Shown: one piece after another, positions 17,418 through 26,322 of the stretch
Numbering within the stretch: the stretch's first letter is position 1
How the letters are laid out: every line of letters begins with the position of its first letter
Origin: Pseudomonas sp.
Lineage (GTDB): Bacteria; Pseudomonadota; Gammaproteobacteria; Pseudomonadales; Pseudomonadaceae
Assembly: GCF_002796985.1 (NCBI RefSeq)
Contig: NZ_PEKX01000020.1
Span: 473,197-537,196 of the forward strand
Reading direction: 5' to 3'
DNA length: 64,000 nt
The notes under the pieces: generated by a model
Told to the model about the DNA's origin: nothing
What the model saw: only the letters and a program-made list of their open reading frames with translations
Database searches by the model: none
Translations under genes and position numbers: made by a program

Positions 17418-19202
17418 ATGTCCGTCTTTGCCCCATCCGCCCAGGACCGTCTGCTCGATCTGGGCGACATCCTGCGTGAGCTGGTCACCCAGGGCCGTGT
17501 CGCCCAGGATGACGCCGAGCAGTGCCTGGCGATCCGCCGCAGCGCCGTGAAGAACCAGCAGCACCCGCTGGAGTTCCTCGCCGCGCAGCAGGTCGAGGAC
17601 CGTCAGCACCCGGGGCGCAAGCTGGACCTGGAAACCCTGGTGCACTGGCTGGCGGACTATTCCGGCCAGCCCTACCTGCGCATCGACCCGCTGAAGATCG
17701 ACGTCGCCGCGCTGACTCCGCTGATGTCCTACGCCTTCGCCCAGCGCCACCAGATCCTCGCGGTGGCGGTAGGCCCGGACGAAGTCACCATCGCCAGTGC
17801 GCAGCCCTTCGTGCATGCCTGGGAGAGCAACCTCACCCACGTGCTCAAGCGCCCGATCAAGCGCGTGGTGGCCAACCCAGTCGACATCCAGCGCTTCACC
17901 GTAGAGTTCTACCGCCTGGCCAAGTCGGTCAGCGGCGCCACCAACAAGGACCAGAAGATCAGTGGCATCGGCAACTTCGAGCAGTTGCTCAACCTGGGCG
18001 CCAGCGACCAGGAGCCCGATGCCAACGACGCGCACATCGTCACCATCGTCGACTGGCTGTTCCAGTACGCCTTCCAGCAGCGCGCCAGTGATATCCACAT
18101 CGAGCCGCGCCGCGAGCAGGGCACGGTGCGCTTCCGTATCGACGGCGTGCTGCACAACGTCTACCAGTTCCCGCCGCAGGTCACCATGGCGGTGGTCAGC
18201 CGCCTGAAATCCCTGGGCCGGATGAACGTCGCCGAGAAGCGCAAGCCGCAGGATGGCCGGGTGAAGACCAAGACCCCGGACGGGGCCGAGGTGGAACTGC
18301 GCCTGTCGACCCTGCCCACCGCCTTCGGCGAGAAGATGGTGATGCGGATCTTCGACCCCGAGGTGCTGCTCAAGTCCTTCGACCAGTTGGGCTTCTCCCC
18401 GGACGACCTGCGTCGCTGGGAGACCATGACCAGCCAGCCCAACGGCATCATCCTGGTCACCGGCCCCACCGGCTCGGGCAAGACCACCACGCTCTACACC
18501 ACGCTCAAGCAGCTGGCGACCGACGAGGTGAACCTCTGCACCATCGAGGACCCGATCGAGATGATCGAGCCCTCGTTCAACCAGATGCAGGTCCAGCACA
18601 ACATCGACCTGACCTTCGCCAGCGGCGTGCGCGCCCTGCTGCGCCAGGACCCGGACATCATCATGATCGGCGAGATCCGCGACCTGGAGACCGCCGAGAT
18701 GGCGATCCAGGCGGCACTCACCGGCCACCTGGTGCTCTCCACCCTGCACACCAACGACTCGCCCACCGCCATCACCCGTCTGCTGGAACTGGGCGTGCCC
18801 TACTACCTGATCCGCGCCACGGTGCTCGGCGTCATGGCCCAGCGCCTGGTGCGCACCCTCTGCCCACACTGCAAGGCGCCGATGGAGCTGCACGAGGAGG
18901 ACTGGCAGGAAGTCACTCGTCCGTGGAACGCTCCGCTGCCCACCGGCGCGCAGCAGGCTGTCGGCTGTCTGGAATGCCGCGACACCGGCTACCGCGGGCG
19001 CGCGGGCGTCTACGAGATCATGTTGCTCAGCGAGTCACTGAAAGAGCTGATCACCGCCGACACCGACCTCATCCCGCTGCGCCGCCAGGCCTTCAAGGAA
19101 GGCATGCGCAGCCTGCGACTGTCCGGTGCGCAGAAGGTCGCGGCGGGCCTGACGACCATCGAGGAAGTGATGCGGGTGACGCCACAGAGCGAGCAGAAGT
19201 AA
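17418..19202 (+). CDS. Orphan GspE/PilB-family secretion ATPase
   Basis: This 594-residue ATPase belongs to the type II secretion / type IV pilus motor family. An N-terminal GspE/MshEN-like region is followed by the core with Walker A GPTGSGKTTTLYTTL, an Asp box around CTIEDPIEM, Walker B RQDPDIIMIGEIRD, and a His box in LVLSTLHTNDSPTA. The zinc-binding tetracysteine is present as CPHC and CLEC. ACAGGAG at 17406-17412 sets the ATG at 17418. No other secretion or pilus gene lies within this window, so its machine is unknown. The equivalent gene in P. aeruginosa is also annotated alone as a probable secretion ATPase. Confidence 0.88.
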   Translation: MSVFAPSAQDRLLDLGDILRELVTQGRVAQDDAEQCLAIRRSAVKNQQHPLEFLAAQQVEDRQHPGRKLDLETLVHWLADYSGQPYLRIDPLKIDVAALTPLMSYAFAQRHQILAVAVGPDEVTIASAQPFVHAWESNLTHVLKRPIKRVVANPVDIQRFTVEFYRLAKSVSGATNKDQKISGIGNFEQLLNLGASDQEPDANDAHIVTIVDWLFQYAFQQRASDIHIEPRREQGTVRFRIDGVLHNVYQFPPQVTMAVVSRLKSLGRMNVAEKRKPQDGRVKTKTPDGAEVELRLSTLPTAFGEKMVMRIFDPEVLLKSFDQLGFSPDDLRRWETMTSQPNGIILVTGPTGSGKTTTLYTTLKQLATDEVNLCTIEDPIEMIEPSFNQMQVQHNIDLTFASGVRALLRQDPDIIMIGEIRDLETAEMAIQAALTGHLVLSTLHTNDSPTAITRLLELGVPYYLIRATVLGVMAQRLVRTLCPHCKAPMELHEEDWQEVTRPWNAPLPTGAQQAVGCLECRDTGYRGRAGVYEIMLLSESLKELITADTDLIPLRRQAFKEGMRSLRLSGAQKVAAGLTTIEEVMRVTPQSEQK

Positions 19203-19365
19203 GCCTCCCTTCAGTCGTCGGAGGCAAAGCCCGCAGGCGACTGTTGCACTTTCCTGCATACCACCTGGCGCGACAGTTACACTCGACCTTCACTCAATCC
19301 GGTTTTTTATTCAGTAAACCTTTCATCCAGCAGTCCTTTCATCCAGCAGACAAGGAGTCCTTTGC

Positions 19366-20292
19366 ATGGAAATCGGCAGCGTCGCCCTGCTCTTCGTCAT
19401 CCTCGCCATCGTCATCGTCCTCATGGGCTTCAAGGTGGTGCCCCAGGGCTTCGAATGGACCATCGAGCGCTTCGGTCGCTACACCGTCACGCTCAAGCCG
19501 GGCCTGAGCATCATCATTCCGGTGGTGGACCGCGTCGGCCAGAAGATCAACATGATGGAGCGCGTGCTCGACGTGCCGCCGCAGGAAGCGATCAGCGCTG
19601 ACAACGCCATCGTGCAGATCGATGCCGTGTGCTTCTTCCAGGTGGTCGACGCGGCGCAAGCGGCCTATGAGGTGAGCGGGCTGGAAAACGCCGTGCGCAA
19701 CCTGGTGATGACCAACATCCGCACCGTGCTCGGCTCCATGGAGCTGGACCACATGCTCAGCCAGCGCGACGCGATCAACGAGCGCCTACTGCGCACCGTC
19801 GACGAGGCCACCGCGCCCTGGGGCCTGAAAGTCACCCGCATCGAGATCAAGGACATCAGCCCGCCGGCCGACCTGGTCGAGGCGATGAGCGGTCAGATGC
19901 GTGCCGAGCGCCTCAAGCGTGCACAGGTCCTGGAAGCCGAAGGCCGGCGTGCGGCGGAAATCCTCACCGCCGAAGGCGAAAAGCAGGCAAAGATCCTCAA
20001 GGCCGAAGGTGAGCGACAAGCCGCCTTCCTCGAAGCCGAAGCGCGCGAGCGCCAGGCCGAGGCGGAAGCCAAGGCGACCCGTGTGGTCTCCGAAGCCATC
20101 GCCAGCGGCAATATGCAGGCAGTGAACTACTTCGTTGCGCAAAAGTACGTGGACGCCCTCGGCCAGTTGGCCAGCTCCAACAACAGCAAGATCGTGCTGA
20201 TGCCGCTGGAAGCCAGCCAGGTGATCGGTGCGGTCGGCGGTATCGGTGAGATCGTCAAAGCCACCTTCGGTGACAACCAGGGTCGCAGCTGA
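19366..20292 (+). CDS. SPFH/band-7 membrane protein (stomatin/QmcA-like)
   Basis: This 308-residue protein has one N-terminal transmembrane helix (SVALLFVILAIVIVLMGFKVV), the SPFH domain at about 20-190 (VVPQGFEWTIERFGRYT, RVLDVPPQEAISADNAIVQIDAV), and a long charged coiled-coil at about 170-235 with EAEGRRAAEILTAEGEKQ-type repeats. Such proteins oligomerise at the inner membrane and are associated with membrane microdomains and FtsH-type proteolysis. An NfeD-family gene overlaps its stop, the usual partner arrangement. Between gspE and this gene (19203-19365) I see only an AT-richer likely promoter stretch. Confidence 0.9.
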   Translation: MEIGSVALLFVILAIVIVLMGFKVVPQGFEWTIERFGRYTVTLKPGLSIIIPVVDRVGQKINMMERVLDVPPQEAISADNAIVQIDAVCFFQVVDAAQAAYEVSGLENAVRNLVMTNIRTVLGSMELDHMLSQRDAINERLLRTVDEATAPWGLKVTRIEIKDISPPADLVEAMSGQMRAERLKRAQVLEAEGRRAAEILTAEGEKQAKILKAEGERQAAFLEAEARERQAEAEAKATRVVSEAIASGNMQAVNYFVAQKYVDALGQLASSNNSKIVLMPLEASQVIGAVGGIGEIVKATFGDNQGRS

Positions 20293-20738
20293 TGATGGGC
20301 TTCCTGGAGCACCTGGGCTTCTGGGACTGGCTGGGGCTGGGCATCGTCCTGCTGATCCTGGAAATCTTCGGCGCCGGCGGCTACCTGCTGTGGATCGGCA
20401 TCGCTGCGGCGCTGACCGGCGTGCTGTCCTTCCTGCTGCCAGGGCTGGACTGGGTGTGGCAGTGCCTGGCCTTCGGCGTGCTGGCGATCCTCACCGCGCT
20501 GTACTGGTGGAACCACCAGCGCCTCAACAAGCGCGACGCCGTACCCTCCAGCCTGAACCGTCGCGGTAGCGAGCTGATCGGCCGACAGTTCGCCCTGCAC
20601 GACGCGATTGTCGGCGGCCGCGGCAAGATTCGCGTCGGCGACAGTGTGTGGCTGGTCAGCGGGCCCGACCTGCCGGCAGGTGCGCAGGTGCGCGTGACCG
20701 GGCAGGATGGCGTATTACTCCTCGTCGAGCCGATCTGA
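20292..20738 (+). CDS. NfeD-family membrane protein (YbbK-like)
   Basis: This 148-residue protein has two to three hydrophobic segments in its first 75 residues (LGLGIVLLILEIFGAGGYLLW, LTGVLSFLLPGL, AFGVLAILTALYWW). They are followed by a C-terminal OB-fold domain (GRQFALHDAIVGGRGKIRVGD ... VRVTGQDGVLLLVE). NfeD proteins pair with SPFH proteins and are thought to regulate their assembly. The ATG overlaps the upstream stop (TGATG), so the genes are translationally coupled. Confidence 0.88.
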   Translation: MMGFLEHLGFWDWLGLGIVLLILEIFGAGGYLLWIGIAAALTGVLSFLLPGLDWVWQCLAFGVLAILTALYWWNHQRLNKRDAVPSSLNRRGSELIGRQFALHDAIVGGRGKIRVGDSVWLVSGPDLPAGAQVRVTGQDGVLLLVEPI

Positions 20739-20759
20739 GCACCGATCAAACCGGTATCT

Positions 20760-20828
20760 GTAGGAGCGAGCTTGCTCGCGAACCCGCCCCCGCTGCGGAG
20801 TTCGGTTCGCGAGCAAGCTCGCTCCTAC
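20760..20828. repeat. Paired inverted REP palindromes (REPIN)
   Basis: Two inverted copies of the REP unit lie just after the NfeD gene and directly before a rho-independent terminator. The spacer is about 20 bp. Confidence 0.9.
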
Positions 20829-20835
20829 GAAAAGC

Positions 20836-20862
20836 AAAAAGCCGCCCGAGGGCGGCTTTTTC
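20836..20862. terminator. Bidirectional rho-independent terminator
   Basis: The stem GCCGCCC / GGGCGGC with a short loop is flanked by AAAAA on the left and TTTTT on the right. It can stop the nfeD transcript on the plus strand and the lgt transcript on the minus strand. Confidence 0.9.
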
Positions 20863-20875
20863 ATTCAGGCGCGGC

Positions 20876-21676
20876 TCAGCTCGCGGCCGGCTGCGCCGGG
20901 GCGCGGCGGTACGCCCATACCATCAACGCGATGCCGCCCAGCACCATCGGCACGCACAGCACCTGGCCCATGGTCAGCCAGCCCCAGGCCAGGTAGCCCA
21001 GTTGGGCGTCCGGCACGCGAACGAACTCGACGATGAAGCGGAAGATGCCGTAGCAGAGCACGAACAGCCCGGACACCGAGGCCGTCGGGCGCGGCTTGCG
21101 GGTGAACAGCCAGAGCACGACGAACAGCGCCACGCCTTCCAGCGCGAACTGGTACAGCTGCGACGGGTGGCGCGGCTCCGGACCGCCGGTGGGGAAGACC
21201 ATCGCCCAGGGCACATCGGTCACCTTGCCCCACAGCTCACCGTTGATGAAGTTGCCGATGCGCCCGGCACCCAGGCCGATCGGCACCAGCGGCGCGATCA
21301 GGTCCATCAGCTGGAAGAAGCTCTTGTTGTTGCGCTTGCCGAACCACCAGGTGGCCAGCATCACGCCGATCAGCCCGCCGTGGAACGACATGCCGCCCTT
21401 CCACACCTCGAAGATCAGCGTCGGGTTGGCGATGTACTCGTCCAGGTTGTAGAACAGCACGTAGCCCAGGCGACCGCCCAGGACCACGCCGCACGCCACC
21501 CAGAAGACCAGGTCGGAGAGTTTCTCCTTGCTCCAGGTCGGGTCGAAATCCTTCAGCTTGCGCGAGGCCAGCAGCCAGGCGCCGCCGATGCCGATCAGGT
21601 ACATCAGGCCGTACCAGTGGATTTTCAGCGGCCCGAGCGCGACGGCAACCGGGTCGATCTGTGGATAAGGCAGCAT
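20876..21676 (-). CDS. lgt: Prolipoprotein diacylglyceryl transferase
   Basis: This inner-membrane enzyme transfers diacylglycerol from phosphatidylglycerol to the lipobox cysteine of prolipoproteins. It is 266 residues long with about seven transmembrane segments. The Lgt signature GAGRIGNFINGELWG is present near residues 137-151, and the conserved GGMSFHGGLIGVM segment with the essential histidine lies near 90-102. It is convergent with nfeD and shares the terminator between them. A TauE-family gene lies upstream on the same strand, 20 bp away. Confidence 0.96.
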   Translation of the reverse strand: MLPYPQIDPVAVALGPLKIHWYGLMYLIGIGGAWLLASRKLKDFDPTWSKEKLSDLVFWVACGVVLGGRLGYVLFYNLDEYIANPTLIFEVWKGGMSFHGGLIGVMLATWWFGKRNNKSFFQLMDLIAPLVPIGLGAGRIGNFINGELWGKVTDVPWAMVFPTGGPEPRHPSQLYQFALEGVALFVVLWLFTRKPRPTASVSGLFVLCYGIFRFIVEFVRVPDAQLGYLAWGWLTMGQVLCVPMVLGGIALMVWAYRRAPAQPAAS

Positions 21677-21696
21677 CCGTTTCTCCTAGCAGGAAC

Positions 21697-22479
21697 TCAG
21701 ATCAGAAAACTCAAGCCCACGCTGAACAGCAGCAGGGCAAACAAACGCTTGAGCACCCGGGGTGGCAGGCGATGCGCCAGCCGCGCCCCGATGCGGGCGA
21801 AGAACATGCTGGTGACGGCAACGCCCAGCAGCGCCGGAAGGTAGACGAAGCCCAGGCTCATCTCCGGCAGTTTTTCGTTGTGCCAGCCAACAGCAATGAA
21901 GGATATCGCGCCAGCGATGGCAATCGGCAGGCCGCAGGCCGACGAAGTCGCAACGGCCTGTTGCATGGAGACGCCGCGCCAGGTCAGGAAAGGCACGGTC
22001 AGTGAGCCGCCACCGATGCCGAAAATGGCTGAGGCCCAGCCCACTATGCCACCGGCTACACCGAGGCCGAATCGTCCCGGCAGGTCGCGGCCGCCCTTGG
22101 GTTGAAGGCCCAGCGCCATCTGGATCGACACCAGCACGGCGAAGGTGCCGATGATCTTCTGCAATACCGGCCCCTGGATCTTCGACGCCGTGAGCGCGCC
22201 CAAAGCGCTGCCGACCAGAATGCCTACAGTCATCCAGGCGAACACCGGCCAGCGCACCGCGCCACGACGATGGTGTTCCAGGATCGAATTGATCGAGGTG
22301 AAAACGATGGTCGCCAACGAAGTGCCGACCGCCATCTGGGTCAGCACATCCGGCGAGAAACCGTGAGCGCCGAAGCTGAACACCAGGACCGGAACGATGA
22401 TCAACCCGCCGCCGACGCCGAACAGGCCGGCGAGCACGCCAGCGCCGGCGCCAAGCACCAGGTAGAGCACGAACTCCAT
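21697..22479 (-). CDS. TauE/SafE-family sulfite-exporter-like membrane protein
   Basis: This 260-residue membrane protein begins MEFVLYLVLGAGAGVLAGLFGVGGGLI and contains the two TauE repeats. The glycine-rich motif GVGGGLIIVPVL is in the first half and GIGGGSLTVPFL in the second. About eight hydrophobic segments are visible. Members are predicted anion exporters; the substrate here is unknown. The start at 22479 is preferred over an in-frame position at 22539, because the extension is proline- and arginine-rich and not membrane-like. It probably forms an operon with lgt. Confidence 0.85.
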   Translation of the reverse strand: MEFVLYLVLGAGAGVLAGLFGVGGGLIIVPVLVFSFGAHGFSPDVLTQMAVGTSLATIVFTSINSILEHHRRGAVRWPVFAWMTVGILVGSALGALTASKIQGPVLQKIIGTFAVLVSIQMALGLQPKGGRDLPGRFGLGVAGGIVGWASAIFGIGGGSLTVPFLTWRGVSMQQAVATSSACGLPIAIAGAISFIAVGWHNEKLPEMSLGFVYLPALLGVAVTSMFFARIGARLAHRLPPRVLKRLFALLLFSVGLSFLI

Positions 22480-22593
22480 GGGCAACCTCGGGCAACAAAG
22501 CGGGCATGGTAGCCGAAGGCTCCCGGGCGCTCCAGCCACTCCGGGAGATCAGCGGATGTTGATAGACTGCCGGAACACCACGGAGTTCGCCCC

Positions 22594-23340
22594 ATGTGCC
22601 TGATCGTCTTCGCCTGGCGTCCCGGCCACGCCACGCCCCTGATCGTCGCGGCCAACCGCGACGAGTTCTACGCACGCCCGACCCTGCCGCTGGCGGCCTG
22701 GGAGGAATCCCCCGGCCTCTACGCCGGCCGCGACCTGGAGGCCGGCGGTACCTGGCTGGGCGTGGCGCCGGACGGCCGCTTCGCCGCCCTGACCAACGTG
22801 CGCGACCCCGGCCAGCCGCTGGGCCCGCGCTCCCGTGGCGAGCTGGTGGCGGCCTTCCTGCAGGGCCGGCAGTCGCCGCTGGAGTACCTGCAGCAGGTCG
22901 CCCGCCGCGCGACGGATTACAGCGGCTTCAACCTGCTGGTGGGGGACGCTGCGCAACTCTGCTACTTCAATCCTCGCATCGGCCCGCCGGTGGCGGTGGC
23001 GCCGGGCGTACACGGGCTGTCCAACGCGGAGCTGAACACGCCTTGGCCCAAGCTGCTGCATGCCCGTAGCGGGCTGGAAGCGGTGCTGGAAAAGCCCGAC
23101 ACCGGCTCACTGGCGGCGCTGCTGGCCGACAACCGTCAGCCGACCGATGCGGAGCTGCCGGAAACCGGTGTCGGCCTGGCCACGGAGCGCCTGCTCTCCA
23201 GCGTGTTCATCGCCAGCCCGACCTACGGCACTCGCGCCAGCACCGCACTGATCGTCCATGCGGACGGCCGCCGGGAAATGCTCGAGCACAGCTTCGGTCC
23301 CAGCGGGGCCAGGCTGGGCGAGGTTCGCTTGAGTCTCTGA
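22594..23340 (+). CDS. NRDE-family protein (TANGO2-like)
   Basis: This 248-residue protein begins MCLIVFAW and has the diagnostic AANRDEFYARPT motif near residues 18-29. A further conserved segment is GGTWLGVAPDGRFAALTNVR near 51-70. The N-terminal cysteine at position 2 suggests an Ntn-hydrolase-like fold. NRDE/TANGO2 proteins are found in bacteria and eukaryotes; heme-transfer roles have been proposed for the eukaryotic ones, and the bacterial function is not settled. It is divergent from the TauE gene and convergent with ptsP. Confidence 0.85.
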   Translation: MCLIVFAWRPGHATPLIVAANRDEFYARPTLPLAAWEESPGLYAGRDLEAGGTWLGVAPDGRFAALTNVRDPGQPLGPRSRGELVAAFLQGRQSPLEYLQQVARRATDYSGFNLLVGDAAQLCYFNPRIGPPVAVAPGVHGLSNAELNTPWPKLLHARSGLEAVLEKPDTGSLAALLADNRQPTDAELPETGVGLATERLLSSVFIASPTYGTRASTALIVHADGRREMLEHSFGPSGARLGEVRLSL

Positions 23341-23386
23341 AGGGCGCCAGCACGCTCTGCCGGAGTGAACCGGCCGGGCGCGTGGC

Positions 23387-25666
23387 TCAGGCCTGGATGG
23401 TCGCCGCCGGGTTGATCACGCGGCCCAGGCCCAGGTTGCGCAAGGCCAGGTGCAGCGAGCTGTGGATGACCTGCGGGTTGTCGAAGGTCATCAGCTGGGT
23501 GAGCAGCTCACGGGAGCGCGACAGGGTCATCTGGCGCAGCAGCCATTTCACCTTGGGCAGGTTGGTGGCGTTCATCGACAGGGAGTCGAAGCCCATGGCC
23601 ATCAGCAGCACGGCAGCGGCAGGATCGCCGGCCATCTCGCCACAGATGCTCACCGGCTTGCCTTCAGCATGGGAGTCATCGACCACCTTCTTCAGCGCCT
23701 GCAGCACGGCCGGGTGCAAGTAGTCGTAGAGGTCGGCAACGCGCGGGTTGTTGCGGTCCACCGCCAGCAGGTACTGGGTCAGGTCGTTGGAGCCGACCGA
23801 GAGGAAGTCCACCTGCCGCGCCAGTTCGCGGGTCTGGTACACCGCCGCGGGGATCTCCACCATCATGCCGATCGGCGGCATGGGGATGTCCACGCCCTCG
23901 TCGCGCACTTCGCCCCAGGCGCGGTGGATCAGGTGCAGCGCTTCCTCCAGCTCGTGGGTGCCGGAGATCATCGGCAGCAGGATGCGCAGGTTGTCCAGAC
24001 CTTCGCTGGCCTTGAGCATGGCGCGCGTCTGCACCAGGAAGATTTCCGGGTGGTCAAGGGTGACACGGATGCCGCGCCAGCCGAGGAAGGGGTTGTCTTC
24101 CTTGATCGGGAAGTAGGACAGCGCCTTGTCGCCGCCGATGTCCAGGGTGCGCATGGTCACCGGCAGCGGATGGAAGGCGGAGAGCTGCTCGCGGTAGATG
24201 GCGAGCTGTTCCTTCTCGCTGGGGAAGCGATCGTTGATCATGAACGGTACTTCGGTGCGGTACAGGCCGACACCTTCGGCGCCGCGTTCCTGGGCGCGCG
24301 CCACGTCCGCCAGCAGGCCGGTGTTGACCCACAGCGGCATGCGATGGCCGTCCAGTGTTTCGCAGGGCAGCTCGCGCAGTGCGGCCAGGCCCTTGCTCAG
24401 TTCCTTCTCTTCGGCGACCACTTCGCCGTACTGCTTGACCAGCTGCGGCGACGGGTTGGTGTAGATCTCGCCGTGGTAGCCGTCGACGATCAGGTCGATG
24501 CCGTCGACCTTGGAATACGGCAGGTCGACCGCGCCCATGACCGTGGGAATCCCCATGGCGCGGGCAAGGATGGCGACGTGGGAGTTGCCCGAGCCGAGCA
24601 CGGAGATCAGGCCCACCAGTTTGCCTTCGGGCACTTCGCCGAGCATCGCCGGCGACAGTTCCTCGCTGACGATGATGGTCTGGTCGGGGTAGGTCAGGGA
24701 CTGCTTACGTTCTTCCTGGAGGTACGCCAGGATGCGCCGGCCGATGTCCTTCACGTCGGAGGCGCGTTCGCGCAGGTAGGCGTCGTCCATCAGCTCAAAG
24801 CGCTGCACATGCTCCATGACCACCTGGCGCAGGGCGCCCTGGGCCCACTGGCCGGTGCGGATGATGCGTTTGACTTCGAGGCCGATGGAGGCGTCGTCGA
24901 GCATCATCAGGTAGACGTCGAACAGCGCGCGCTCTTCCTTGCGCAGCTGGGTGGCCAGCTTGCTGGAAAGGTTGCGCATGTCTTCACGGACCGATTCCAG
25001 CGCCTGCTTGAAGCGCTCGACCTCGGCCTCGACGTCGTCGATGGGTTTGTCCGGGACTACTTCCAGGTCAGCCGGCGGCAGCACCACCACGGCCTTGCCC
25101 ACGGCCACGCCGGGGGCGCCGGGGACGCCGACGAACTTGGCTTCGCTGATGCCCTTGCCCATCTTGCCCAGGCCGCGGATCGAGCCGGTGGCCTCGGCGT
25201 GGGCGATAACGCCGGCGAGCTGCGCGCTCATGGTGACGAGGAAGGCTTCTTCGCCTTCGTCGAACTGGCGCTTTTCCTTCTGCTGCACGACCAGAACGCC
25301 CATCACCCGACGGTGGTGGATGATCGGTGCGCCGAGGAAGGAGGCGTAGCGCTCCTCGCCGGTCTCGGCGAAGTAGCGGTAACGGGGGTGTTCGGAGGCA
25401 TTCTCGAGGTTCAGCGGCTCCTCGCGCGTACCGACCAGGCCGACCAGGCCTTCGTTCGGCGCCATGCTGACCTTGCCGATGGAGCGCTTGTTCAGGCCTT
25501 CGGTGGCCATCAGCACGAAGCGGTTGCTCTCCGGGTCCAGCAGGTAGACCGAGCACACCTGGGTGCCCATCGCCTCCTTCACGCGCTGCACGATGATGCC
25601 CAGCGCCGCCTTGAGGTCCTTGGCGGAGTTCACTTCCTGGACGATCTTACGCAGCGTGTTGAGCAT
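23387..25666 (-). CDS. ptsP: PtsP, phosphoenolpyruvate phosphotransferase EI-Ntr
   Basis: This is enzyme I of the nitrogen phosphotransferase system, 759 residues. An N-terminal GAF domain (about 1-150) is followed by the EI N-terminal region, the phospho-accepting H363 in LGSGNSHVAILARAMG, and the PEP-binding barrel with RTLDIGGDK, NPFLGWRGIR and VGSNDLTQYLLAVDR. It passes phosphate from PEP to NPr and EIIA-Ntr to regulate metabolism, and affects virulence traits in P. aeruginosa. It starts 29 bp downstream of the rppH stop, so the two form an operon as in E. coli. Confidence 0.96.
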   Translation of the reverse strand: MLNTLRKIVQEVNSAKDLKAALGIIVQRVKEAMGTQVCSVYLLDPESNRFVLMATEGLNKRSIGKVSMAPNEGLVGLVGTREEPLNLENASEHPRYRYFAETGEERYASFLGAPIIHHRRVMGVLVVQQKEKRQFDEGEEAFLVTMSAQLAGVIAHAEATGSIRGLGKMGKGISEAKFVGVPGAPGVAVGKAVVVLPPADLEVVPDKPIDDVEAEVERFKQALESVREDMRNLSSKLATQLRKEERALFDVYLMMLDDASIGLEVKRIIRTGQWAQGALRQVVMEHVQRFELMDDAYLRERASDVKDIGRRILAYLQEERKQSLTYPDQTIIVSEELSPAMLGEVPEGKLVGLISVLGSGNSHVAILARAMGIPTVMGAVDLPYSKVDGIDLIVDGYHGEIYTNPSPQLVKQYGEVVAEEKELSKGLAALRELPCETLDGHRMPLWVNTGLLADVARAQERGAEGVGLYRTEVPFMINDRFPSEKEQLAIYREQLSAFHPLPVTMRTLDIGGDKALSYFPIKEDNPFLGWRGIRVTLDHPEIFLVQTRAMLKASEGLDNLRILLPMISGTHELEEALHLIHRAWGEVRDEGVDIPMPPIGMMVEIPAAVYQTRELARQVDFLSVGSNDLTQYLLAVDRNNPRVADLYDYLHPAVLQALKKVVDDSHAEGKPVSICGEMAGDPAAAVLLMAMGFDSLSMNATNLPKVKWLLRQMTLSRSRELLTQLMTFDNPQVIHSSLHLALRNLGLGRVINPAATIQA

Positions 25667-25695
25667 GCTCAGGGTCTAACTCCTTGAACTTCGTG

Positions 25696-26175
25696 CTAGT
25701 CGCGCGCCAGCAGGCGCGGTGCCAATTCCTTCAGGGCCCGGCGGTAGACCTCGCGCTTGAAGGTCACGACCTGGCCCAGCGGGTACCAGTAACTCACCCA
25801 TTTCCAGCCGTCGAATTCGGGCTTGCCGGTCACATCCATGCGCACCCGGCTTTCCTCGCCGGTCAGGCGCAGAAGGAACCACTTCTGCTTCTGCCCGATG
25901 CACAGCGGCTGGCTGTTGGTGCGCACCAGGCGTTGCGGCAGGCGGTAACGCAACCAGCCACGGGTACAGGCGAGAATGCTGACGTCCTGCTCTTCCAGGC
26001 CGACTTCTTCGTTCAATTCGCGGTACAGCGCTTCCTCAGGGGTTTCGCGGGCGTTGATGCCACCCTGGGGAAATTGCCAGGCTTCCTGGTTGATGCGCCG
26101 TGCCCACAGAACCTGCCCGACATCGTTGCAAAGGATGATGCCGACATTGGGGCGAAAACCATCGGGATCGATCAC
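25696..26175 (-). CDS. rppH: RNA pyrophosphohydrolase
   Basis: This is a Nudix enzyme of 159 residues that removes pyrophosphate from the 5' end of transcripts and so starts mRNA decay. The Nudix box GINARETPEEALYRELNEEVG is complete near residues 38-58. The start is a GTG at 26175 giving (M)IDPDGFRPNVGIILCND, the conserved N-terminus. A much longer in-frame reading to 26931 is spurious because it runs antisense through the HAD-IB gene. It lies upstream of ptsP in the same transcript. Confidence 0.95.
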   Translation of the reverse strand: MIDPDGFRPNVGIILCNDVGQVLWARRINQEAWQFPQGGINARETPEEALYRELNEEVGLEEQDVSILACTRGWLRYRLPQRLVRTNSQPLCIGQKQKWFLLRLTGEESRVRMDVTGKPEFDGWKWVSYWYPLGQVVTFKREVYRRALKELAPRLLARD

Positions 26176-26322
26176 GGCGGTACATCCTCGAAATCGCGTG
26201 TGCCCGCATTGTTCCACAAAGCTTGTGACAGCGGCAACGCGGGCTGCGGCGTCCTGTGCCGGGTGGGCAAAAGCCGTTACTCTAGGCGACTTTCCCGTAT
26301 TGGCAACTGGCGGTAATCCATC

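Noticed and set aside
23450..25687. A 745-codon plus-strand frame opposite ptsP
   Set aside because: It mirrors ptsP codons, has no recognisable domain and is rich in His/Gln/Val in the way antisense frames are.
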